A DNA stretch of 64,000 nucleotides from Streptomyces althioticus (GTDB lineage: Bacteria; Actinomycetota; Actinomycetes; Streptomycetales; Streptomycetaceae), in NCBI GenBank assembly GCA_014649355.1, contig BMSW01000003.1, forward strand, positions 434,001 through 498,000, read 5' to 3'. Positions 57,680 to 64,000 of this stretch are shown here, in pieces (positions within the stretch are counted from its first letter, which is position 1; every line of letters starts with the position of its first letter). A model generated the notes under the pieces. It ran no database searches. It was not told the origin of the DNA and saw nothing but the letters and a program-made list of their open reading frames with translations. A program made the translations under genes and the position numbers.

Positions 57680-59230
57680 ATGGCGGGACCCGTCCTGGAA
57701 ATGCGCTCGATCGTCAAGACCTTTCCCGGCGTCAAGGCGCTGTCGGACGTCAACCTGACCGTCCGGCAGGGCGAGGTCCACGCCGTCTGCGGGGAGAACG
57801 GCGCCGGCAAGTCGACCCTGATGAAGGTGCTCTCCGGCGTCCATCCCCACGGCACCTACGAGGGCGAGATCCTCTTCGAGGGGGAGGTCTGCCGCTTCAA
57901 GGACATCCGGGCGAGCGAGCAGCGCGGCATCGTCATCATCCACCAGGAGCTGGCGCTGGTGCCGTTCCTCTCCCTCGCGGAGAACATCTTCCTCGGCAAC
58001 GAACACTCCACGCGCGGCTTCATCAACTGGAACGAGACGCTGCGGCACGCCACCGAGGTGCTGCGCCGGGTGGGGCTCGACGACCACCCGGAGACCCGGG
58101 TCGCCGACATCGGCGTCGGCAAGCAGCAGCTGGTGGAGATCGCGAAGGCGCTGTCGAAGCGGGTGAAGCTGCTGATCCTCGACGAGCCGACCGCGGCGCT
58201 GAACGACGAGGACAGCGGCAAGCTCCTGGACCTGATCCTGGAGCTGAAGAAGCAGGGCATCACCTCGATCATCATCTCGCACAAGCTCAACGAGATCCGG
58301 CGGGTCGCCGACTCGGTGACCATCCTGCGCGACGGGCGCACCATCGAGACGCTCGACGTGAAGGCCCCGGAGACCACCGAGGACCGGATCATCAGCGGCA
58401 TGGTCGGCCGGGACCTGGAGAACCGCTTCCCGGAGCGCACCCCGCACGAGCCGGAGGAGGGCACCGCCCCCGCCCTGGAGATCCGCAACTGGACCGTGCA
58501 CCACCCCATCGACCAGTACCGCAAGGTGGTCGACGACGTGTCGCTGCACGTGCGGCGCGGGGAGATCGTCGGCATCGCGGGGCTGATGGGCGCCGGCCGC
58601 ACGGAGCTGGCGATGAGCGTCTTCGGGCGCTCCTACGGCCGGTACGCGGGCGGCACGGTGCTCAAGGACGGCAAGGAGATCCGCACGAAGTCGGTCGCCG
58701 AGGCGGTGCGGCACGGCATCGCGTACGTCACCGAGGACCGCAAGCACTACGGGCTCAACCTCATCGACACCATCAACCGGAACATCTCGCTGAGCGCGCT
58801 GGGCAAGGTGGCGCGGGCCGGTGTGGTCGACGAGCACGAGGAGCGGAAGGTCGCCGAGTCGTTCCGCACCTCCATGAACATCAAGGCGCCGACCGTGTTC
58901 GAGCCGGTGGACAAACTGTCGGGCGGCAACCAGCAGAAGGTCGTCCTCAGCAAGTGGATCTTCACGGGCCCCGACGTGCTGATCCTCGACGAGCCCACCC
59001 GCGGCATCGACGTGGGCGCCAAGTACGAGATCTACACGGTCATCGACCGGCTGGCCGCCGAGGGCAAGGCGGTGGTCTTCATCTCCTCCGAGCTGCCGGA
59101 GCTGCTCGGCATGTGCGACCGCGTCTACACCATGGCCGCCGGACGGCTGACCGGGGAGTTCTCGCGGTCCGAGGCCTCGCAGGAATCGCTGATGCGTCAG
59201 ATGACGAAGGACAAAGAGGTAACCCGATGA
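57680..59230 (+). CDS. mmsA: Multiple-monosaccharide ABC transporter ATP-binding protein (two nucleotide sites)
   Basis: This 516-residue tandem ATPase has Walker [10 protein letters not shown] in the first half, with [13 protein letters not shown]. The second half has a degenerate A loop [11 protein letters not shown], signature [14 protein letters not shown] and [12 protein letters not shown]. This is the layout of CUT2 sugar importers (RbsA/XylG-like). It powers the ChvE-type sugar import across the membrane. The permease ATG overlaps its stop as ATGA. Confidence 0.96.
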   Translation: MAGPVLEMRSIVKTFPGVKALSDVNLTVRQGEVHAVCGENGAGKSTLMKVLSGVHPHGTYEGEILFEGEVCRFKDIRASEQRGIVIIHQELALVPFLSLAENIFLGNEHSTRGFINWNETLRHATEVLRRVGLDDHPETRVADIGVGKQQLVEIAKALSKRVKLLILDEPTAALNDEDSGKLLDLILELKKQGITSIIISHKLNEIRRVADSVTILRDGRTIETLDVKAPETTEDRIISGMVGRDLENRFPERTPHEPEEGTAPALEIRNWTVHHPIDQYRKVVDDVSLHVRRGEIVGIAGLMGAGRTELAMSVFGRSYGRYAGGTVLKDGKEIRTKSVAEAVRHGIAYVTEDRKHYGLNLIDTINRNISLSALGKVARAGVVDEHEERKVAESFRTSMNIKAPTVFEPVDKLSGGNQQKVVLSKWIFTGPDVLILDEPTRGIDVGAKYEIYTVIDRLAAEGKAVVFISSELPELLGMCDRVYTMAAGRLTGEFSRSEASQESLMRQMTKDKEVTR

Positions 59231-60471
59231 GCACGGATGTGACCGCCAAGACGCCGGCGCCGGCGCCGTCCGGCAAGGGCGGCGGGGCCGGGAACGGCGG
59301 ACTGTGGGGGCTGGTCCTGGACGGCCTGCGCCGCAACATGCGGCAGTACGGCATGCTGATCGCCCTCGGCCTGATCGTGACGCTGTTCGCGGTGTGGACC
59401 GACGGCGACCTGCTGCTGCCGCGCAACGTGTCCAACCTGGTGCTGCAGAACAGCCACATCCTGATCCTCGCGATCGGCATGATGCTGGTCATCATCGCCG
59501 GCCACATCGACCTGTCGGTGGGATCGCTGACGGCGTTCGTCGGCGCCCTGGCCGCCGTGCTCATGGTCAAGAACGACATGCCCTGGCCGCTGGCCGTGGC
59601 GCTGTGCCTGGTCATCGGCGCGGTCTCCGGGGCCGTGCAGGGGTTCCTCATCGCGTACGGCGGCATACCGTCGTTCATCGTCACCCTCGCGGGCATGCTG
59701 ATCTTCCGCGGACTCACGGAGATCTACCTGGAGGGCCAGACCCTCGGCCCGTTCCCCGAGGGTGAGCAGAAGATCGGCAACGGCTTCCTCCCTGAGGTCG
59801 GCCCGGACACCAACTACCACAACCTCACGCTGCTGCTGGGCTTCGTGCTCATCGCCGCCGTCGTCCTCCAGGAGGTCCGCGACCGCAGGCGGCAGAAGTC
59901 GTTCTCGCTGGACGTGCTGCCGCGCAACCTCTTCCTGCTCAAGCTGGTCGCGGTGACCGCCGCGATCCTCACGGTCACCCTGCTGCTCGCCAGCTACAAG
60001 GGCACCCCCATCGTGCTGCTGGTCCTGGGCGTGCTGGTGGTCGGCTACAGCTACGTGATGCGCAACGCCGTCTTCGGCCGCCACATCTACGCCATCGGCG
60101 GCAACCTGCCGGCGGCCAAACTGTCCGGCGTGAAGGACAAGAAGGTCACCTTCGCCGTCTTCCTCAACATGGGCATGCTCGCGGCCCTGGCCGGTCTGGT
60201 GGTCGCCGCCCGGCTGAACGCGGCCTCGCCGAAGGCGGGCCTCAACTTCGAACTCGAGGCGATCGCCTCGGCGTTCATCGGCGGGGCCTCCATGAGCGGC
60301 GGTGTCGGCACCGTCCTCGGCGCCATCATCGGCGGTCTCGTCCTCGGCGTGCTGAACAACGGCATGAACCTCCTCAGCGTCGGCACCGACTGGCAGCAGG
60401 TCATCAAGGGCCTCGCCCTGCTGGCCGCGGTCGGCTTCGACGTGTGGAACAAGCGCAAGGTCGGTTCGTAA
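59227..60471 (+). CDS. mmsB: Multiple-monosaccharide ABC transporter permease
   Basis: This 414-residue membrane protein has about ten TM helices. It carries the CUT2 signature [19 protein letters not shown] and the EAA-like [33 protein letters not shown]. It belongs to the XylH/GguB group and forms the sugar channel with the ATPase. A hairpin follows the gene before the exported epimerase. Confidence 0.95.
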   Translation: MSTDVTAKTPAPAPSGKGGGAGNGGLWGLVLDGLRRNMRQYGMLIALGLIVTLFAVWTDGDLLLPRNVSNLVLQNSHILILAIGMMLVIIAGHIDLSVGSLTAFVGALAAVLMVKNDMPWPLAVALCLVIGAVSGAVQGFLIAYGGIPSFIVTLAGMLIFRGLTEIYLEGQTLGPFPEGEQKIGNGFLPEVGPDTNYHNLTLLLGFVLIAAVVLQEVRDRRRQKSFSLDVLPRNLFLLKLVAVTAAILTVTLLLASYKGTPIVLLVLGVLVVGYSYVMRNAVFGRHIYAIGGNLPAAKLSGVKDKKVTFAVFLNMGMLAALAGLVVAARLNAASPKAGLNFELEAIASAFIGGASMSGGVGTVLGAIIGGLVLGVLNNGMNLLSVGTDWQQVIKGLALLAAVGFDVWNKRKVGS

Positions 60472-60479
60472 GTCAGCCC

Positions 60480-60503
60480 GGGCCCCGCCGCCCGGCGGGG
60501 CCC
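60480..60503 (+). other. Hairpin between permease and exported epimerase
   Basis: GGGCCCCGCC and GGCGGGGCCC form a 10-bp stem around a GCCC loop. It lies eight bases after the permease stop and may reduce read-through to the epimerase or protect the importer mRNA. Confidence 0.8.
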
Positions 60504-60526
60504 CTTCCCTTCAGGGAGCCGCACTG

Positions 60527-61681
60527 ATGGAACTGAACAGACGCACGGTCATCGCGGGAGCCGCCGCGGCCGGAGTGGCCACCACGGCCTGGGGCGGGAC
60601 GGCGCACGCCTCGTCCAAGGGCGGGGGCAGGCCGGTACGGAAGCCGTTCGGCAGGCTCGCCGACGGCACCCGGGTGGACCGCTGGACACTGGAGAACGGC
60701 GGCACCCGGATGGGGGTCCTCTCCTACGGCGGCATCGTCCACTCGCTGGAGATCCCCGACCGGCGCGGCCGGTACGCCAACGTCTCCCTCGGCCTGCGCA
60801 CCCTGGAGGAGTACGTCGCCTCCAGCCCGTACTTCGGGGCGCTGATCGGCCGGTACGGCAACCGCATCGGCGAGGGGACCTTCACCCTCGACGGCACCCG
60901 GTACCAGCTCTCCGTCAACGACGGCGACAACAGCCTGCACGGCGGCGAGCAGGGTTTCGACAAGCGGGTCTGGGACGTCGAGCCGTTCACCCGCGGCTCC
61001 GACGTGGGCCTGCACCTGTACTACACGTCCGCCGACGGGGAGATGGGCTATCCGGGCACCCTGCGCACCAAGGTGACGTACACCCTCACCCGGCACGGCG
61101 ACTGGCGCGTCGACTACGAGGCCGTCACCGACCGGCCCACGGTCGTCAACCTCACCAGCCACGTCTACTGGAACCTGGCCGGCGAGGGCAGCGGAGGCAT
61201 CACGGACCACGAACTGTCGATCGCCGCCTCCCGCTACACGCCGGTCGACGCGGGCCTGATCCCCACCGGTGAGCGGGCGAAGGTCGCGGCCACCCCGTTC
61301 GACTTCCGGCGCGCCAAGCCGGTCGGCCGGGACATCCGCACCGCCCATCAGCAACTGCTGTACGGGCAGGGCTTCGACCACAACTGGGTGCTGGACAAGG
61401 GCGTCACCGCCCGTCCGGAGCACGCGGCGACCCTGCGTGACCCGGCCTCGGGACGCACCCTGCGCATCGCGACGAACGAGCCGGGCCTGCAGTTCTACTC
61501 CGGCAACTTCCTCGACGGCACCCTCGTCGGCAGCGGCGGCCGGGTGTACCGGCAGGGCGACGGGCTGTGCCTGGAGACCCAGCACTTCCCGGACTCCCCG
61601 AACCAGCCGGCGTTCCCCTCGACCGTGCTGCGGCCGGGCGAGACGTACCGGACGACGACGGTGCACTCCTTCGGGACGTGA
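60527..61681 (+). CDS. Exported aldose 1-epimerase with twin-arginine signal
   Basis: This 384-residue galactose-mutarotase-family protein has a Tat-type signal [20 protein letters not shown] with the RR at residues 5-6. The mature enzyme carries [36 protein letters not shown] and [29 protein letters not shown] holds the catalytic His and [13 protein letters not shown] the catalytic Glu. It acts outside the cell on sugar anomers that the ChvE-type importer then binds, and shares the operon with it. It is a paralogue of the cytoplasmic GalM at 44 kb. Confidence 0.94.
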   Translation: MELNRRTVIAGAAAAGVATTAWGGTAHASSKGGGRPVRKPFGRLADGTRVDRWTLENGGTRMGVLSYGGIVHSLEIPDRRGRYANVSLGLRTLEEYVASSPYFGALIGRYGNRIGEGTFTLDGTRYQLSVNDGDNSLHGGEQGFDKRVWDVEPFTRGSDVGLHLYYTSADGEMGYPGTLRTKVTYTLTRHGDWRVDYEAVTDRPTVVNLTSHVYWNLAGEGSGGITDHELSIAASRYTPVDAGLIPTGERAKVAATPFDFRRAKPVGRDIRTAHQQLLYGQGFDHNWVLDKGVTARPEHAATLRDPASGRTLRIATNEPGLQFYSGNFLDGTLVGSGGRVYRQGDGLCLETQHFPDSPNQPAFPSTVLRPGETYRTTTVHSFGT

Positions 61682-61693
61682 GCCGCCGTTCGG

Positions 61694-61709
61694 TGTGAGC
61701 ACGCTCACG
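61694..61709. promoter_or_regulatory. CRP-like palindrome TGTGA-6-TCACG
   Basis: TGTGAGCACGCTCACG has the TGTGA-N6-TCACA spacing of CRP-family sites, with a perfect inner GTGAGC/GCTCAC dyad. It begins 12 bases after the epimerase stop and about 150 bases before the aminotransferase start. Regulation by a Streptomyces Crp homologue is possible. Confidence 0.5.
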
Positions 61710-61767
61710 TGACGTCCTCACATTTTCCTCACACGTGCTGAACGGGACACCGTCCCGCTCCGTACTC

Positions 61768-61803
61768 CTGGGTGGCCCGTGCTCCCCCGCGCGGGCCACC
61801 CAG
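61768..61803 (+). terminator. Terminator of the sugar operon
   Basis: CTGGGTGGCCCG pairs perfectly with CGGGCCACCCAG (12 bp, 12-base loop). A smaller CGGGAC-ACC-GTCCCG hairpin lies just upstream (61743-61757). Confidence 0.85.
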
Positions 61804-61855
61804 GCATGACGGGCCCGTCACGTCCCCGGCGGGCCCGCCGCACACGGAGGTTCCC

Positions 61856-63568
61856 TTGCCCGACAACGTCACCTCGTTGTTCCGCAGCACCGCGGCGCAC
61901 AGCCCGTCGATGGCGGCGCTGACGAGGGAGAGCGACGGGGCCGGCCCGGTGGACTTCTGCATTCCCTGCAACCCGTACTTCCCCACCCCCGCCATGTTCG
62001 AGGAGATGGCGGCCCGGCTGCGCGACATCATCACGTACTACCCGAGCAGCGCGGACACCATCACCGCCGAGCTGTGCAGCCTCCTCCAGCTGCCGCCGCA
62101 GTGCGTGGCGATGGGCAACGGGTCGACGGAACTCATCACCTGGATCGACCATCTGCTGGTGCGCGAGTCGCTCGCCGTGCCGGTGCCGACGTTCGGCCGC
62201 TGGACCGACCAGCCGATGGAGACCGGCAAGCGGGTCGACATGTTCCCGCTCCAGGAGTCCAGCGGCTTCGCCCTCGACCTCGCGCAGTACGCCGAGTTCA
62301 TCCGCGCCCGAGGCACCAGGGTCGCCGTCATCTGCAACCCGAACAACCCCGACGGCGGCTTCCTGCACAAGCACGCGGTCGTGCAGTTCATGGACGCCAT
62401 GGCCGACCTGGACCTCGTGGTGATCGACGAGTCGTTCCTGGAGTTCGCCGACGCCGAGAACGAGCCGAGCGTGGTGCAGGAGGCGATGCTGCGCCCCAAC
62501 GTCATCGTGCTGCGCAGCCTCGGCAAGAACTTCGGTCTGCACGGCATCCGCTTCGGCTATCTGGTCGCCAACCCGGCGCTGGCCGGGCGGGTGCGCTCCA
62601 TGCTGCCCAAGTGGAACCTCAACTCCTTCGCGGAGCACGTGGTGTTCATGCTGAAGGAGCACGGGGCCGAGTACGCGCAGAGCCTGCACCAGGTGCGCCG
62701 CGACCGGATGGACATGTCCGGCCAGCTCTCCTCGCTGCCCGGCCTCACGGTCTACCCCTCGCAGGGCAACTTCCTCTTCGTGCGCCTGCCCGTCGGCGCC
62801 GAGGGGACCGTGGTGCGGGACCGGCTGCTCACCGAGCACCGGATCCTGGTGCGTGAGTGCGGCAACAAGATCGGCTCGTCCAGCCGCTTCCTGCGTCTCG
62901 TGGTCCGCCCCCAGGTCGACGTCCGTCGCCTGGTGACCGGCCTGGAACAGGTGCTCTACGGGACGTCCAGGAGGGGAGCCGCCGTGTCCGAGCAGGCCAC
63001 AGGGACCGCCTACAGCTCGGGCACGGCGGCGGTGGACCGCCTGGTGAGCCAGACCAACGGGGCCGGGACGCGCGGCCTCGCACAGGCCGCCGGCGCCGGC
63101 ATGCCGCTCCCCGCCGCCGCGTCCGCCCCTGCGGTGGGCCCGGGCGGCGGGATGCCGGTGCCGGCCGCGGCGGGACTGCCGCAGCCGGAGCCTCAGCCCG
63201 TGCCGCAGGAGGCGCCCCGGCCGCAGCCCGCCCCCCGGCCCGTGCCGCAGCCGGTCCCCGTGCCCCAGCCGCAGCCTCAGCCTCAGCAGTTTCCGCAGCC
63301 GGCGGCGTACCCGGAGCCGGCACCTCAGCCCGCCCCGGCGGCGCCGCCCCTCGCTCCGGCGGCCGCGTTCGCGGCGCCCGCTCCCGCTCCCGCGCCGGTG
63401 CAGGTCCCGCCGGCCACCGGGCCGACCCCGCCCGGCGTCCCGGCGCGCGGCGGGCTGACGGCCGCCCAGGTGCGGGGCACGGACGGGCTGTCCATGGCCC
63501 CGGCGACGGGCTGGCCGGGGGCGCAGAGCTGGCCCGACGCGGCGGGGATGGGACAGGCGGCGGGCTGA
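61856..63568 (+). CDS. PLP-dependent aminotransferase (HisC/CobC-like) with long Pro/Ala tail
   Basis: This is a 570-residue protein. Residues 1-370 are a class I/II aminotransferase of the histidinol-phosphate aminotransferase type: VDFCIPCNPYFPTPAMFE, GNGSTELITWI, VICNPNNPDGGFLH, VVIDESFLEFAD, PLP Lys224 in RSLGKNFGLHGIRFGY, and GNFLFVRLP. The last 200 residues are low-complexity Pro/Gln/Ala/Val, unlike any known aminotransferase. The TTG start is supported by GGAGG five bases upstream and by the family-like start; the only upstream in-frame ATG lies 84 bases earlier and has no ribosome site. Substrate is undetermined; a threonine- or histidinol-phosphate-type acceptor is likely. Confidence 0.85.
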   Translation: MPDNVTSLFRSTAAHSPSMAALTRESDGAGPVDFCIPCNPYFPTPAMFEEMAARLRDIITYYPSSADTITAELCSLLQLPPQCVAMGNGSTELITWIDHLLVRESLAVPVPTFGRWTDQPMETGKRVDMFPLQESSGFALDLAQYAEFIRARGTRVAVICNPNNPDGGFLHKHAVVQFMDAMADLDLVVIDESFLEFADAENEPSVVQEAMLRPNVIVLRSLGKNFGLHGIRFGYLVANPALAGRVRSMLPKWNLNSFAEHVVFMLKEHGAEYAQSLHQVRRDRMDMSGQLSSLPGLTVYPSQGNFLFVRLPVGAEGTVVRDRLLTEHRILVRECGNKIGSSSRFLRLVVRPQVDVRRLVTGLEQVLYGTSRRGAAVSEQATGTAYSSGTAAVDRLVSQTNGAGTRGLAQAAGAGMPLPAAASAPAVGPGGGMPVPAAAGLPQPEPQPVPQEAPRPQPAPRPVPQPVPVPQPQPQPQQFPQPAAYPEPAPQPAPAAPPLAPAAAFAAPAPAPAPVQVPPATGPTPPGVPARGGLTAAQVRGTDGLSMAPATGWPGAQSWPDAAGMGQAAG

Positions 63569-63602
63569 GACACCCGGCCGGTCACCCGCGTCGGCTTCCC
63601 CC

Positions 63603-64000
63603 TCACTGCTCCGCCGACGTCTCCGTCGGGGTGGGGCAGGGGGCGTCGGTGCCCGACGGTGAGGCCGTGGGCCCGGGGTCCGGGTCGGTCGGCTCCGGGG
63701 AGCAGGGGGCCGGGGTGGTCGGGTCCGGTGAGGGCTCGGCGCTCTCTGTCGGGGACTCGACGGGCGGTTCCGTGGGCTCCTGGCTCGTCGGGGGGTCGGC
63801 CGGCGAGGCGGGCGGGGACGTGCTGGGCCCGGGGGACGGCGACGTGGGGTCCGGGCTGCCCGGGACGGACGGGGAAGGACGCGGGGTCGGCCCCGTGCCG
63901 CCGGAGGGGCTGGGCTGCGGTCCGATGACCACGCCTCCCCCACGGCCCCCGCCGCCGCCGTCGACCGGTTCGGTCGCCGGGGTGTCGCCGCCCGCGCCGG
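63603..64000 (-). CDS. C-terminal part of a Pro/Ser/Thr/Glu-rich protein (runs off the window)
   Basis: The frame is open to the last base, so the N-terminus lies beyond the window. The 131 visible residues are a disordered tail rich in Pro, Ser, Thr and Gly with TSPSPGPSTSPPASP-type sequence, two Cys (PAPCSPEP, DAPCPTP) and a poly-Gly/Arg patch. Such tails occur in secreted proteins and in extracytoplasmic parts of anchored regulators. No domain can be named. Confidence 0.7.
   Translation of the reverse strand, partial: GAGGDTPATEPVDGGGGGRGGGVVIGPQPSPSGGTGPTPRPSPSVPGSPDPTSPSPGPSTSPPASPADPPTSQEPTEPPVESPTESAEPSPDPTTPAPCSPEPTDPDPGPTASPSGTDAPCPTPTETSAEQ

Noticed and set aside
1..64000. rRNA or tRNA genes
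   Set aside because: No cloverleaf-like segments with CCA-proximal stems or T-loop GTTCRANTC patterns in a fitting context, and no rRNA-like stretches, were seen on either strand by eye.

Overview
The window is chromosomal DNA of a Streptomyces or very close relative. The evidence is the very high G+C content, the strong G/C bias at third codon positions, many GTG starts and GTGA/TGATG gene overlaps, and an actinobacterial gene set: homodimeric AceE, FasR-FabD-FabH-AcpP-FabF, DUF3052, DUF3145, an AhpE-type peroxiredoxin and multiple TerD proteins. Gene order resembles the S. coelicolor aceE/fab region; that comparison is from memory, not from a search. No rRNA, tRNA, CRISPR array, insertion sequence, integrase or replication origin was seen.

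Layout. 1-4 kb: end of a coiled-coil protein, a FmdB-type zinc ribbon, a NarL-type two-component pair and a divergent DedA membrane protein. Four 22-bp-phased palindromic boxes lie between the pair and dedA. 4.1-13.2 kb: a Ter-type stress locus with a HAD phosphatase, a large double phosphoribosyltransferase/TRSP/PELOTA fusion, a CitE-like lyase, TerA, a DUF475/TerC membrane protein and three TerD proteins. 13.3-17.4 kb: AhpE peroxiredoxin, DUF3052 and aceE. 17.6-37.1 kb: an accessory-looking block with an MFS exporter and its TetR repressor, a DUF1023-type hydrolase, a DUF4429 protein, a possible contractile-injection-system cargo, a MerR/aldo-keto reductase pair, a GNAT protein, a serine hydrolase, a three-gene HSP90/TPR operon, a subtilase, a tiny secreted protein, a hydrolase and a pirin. 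37.2-42.2 kb: fasR-fabD-fabH-acpP-fabF. 42.2-52.8 kb: tandem 60-bp repeats, DUF3145, a lipoprotein SGNH hydrolase, galM, a secreted pyroglutamyl-peptidase-like protein with Ser in place of the nucleophilic Cys, LysE, EI24, an MDR reductase with a MarR regulator, an epimerase gene broken by an in-frame TAG, a Dabb-like protein with a TetR regulator, and a one-TM protein. 53-61.7 kb: a sugar operon with an enolase-superfamily dehydratase, a zinc dehydrogenase, a U32-like protein, a ChvE-type ABC importer and an exported aldose epimerase. 61.8-64 kb: a HisC-like aminotransferase with a 200-residue Pro/Ala tail, and the end of a Pro/Ser-rich protein running off the window.

How the genes work together. 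AceE makes acetyl-CoA and the fab operon consumes it after carboxylation; FasR reads this axis. The Ter locus pairs calcium-binding TerD-family proteins and a TerC membrane protein with enzymes predicted to make a nucleoside-like metabolite. The sugar operon imports a monosaccharide, sets its anomer outside the cell and oxidises or dehydrates it inside. Several regulators (TetR twice, MarR, MerR, the two-component pair, FasR) sit next to clear palindromic operators, so much local regulation can be read from sequence. Functions are inferred from motif recognition and family knowledge; no database search was run.
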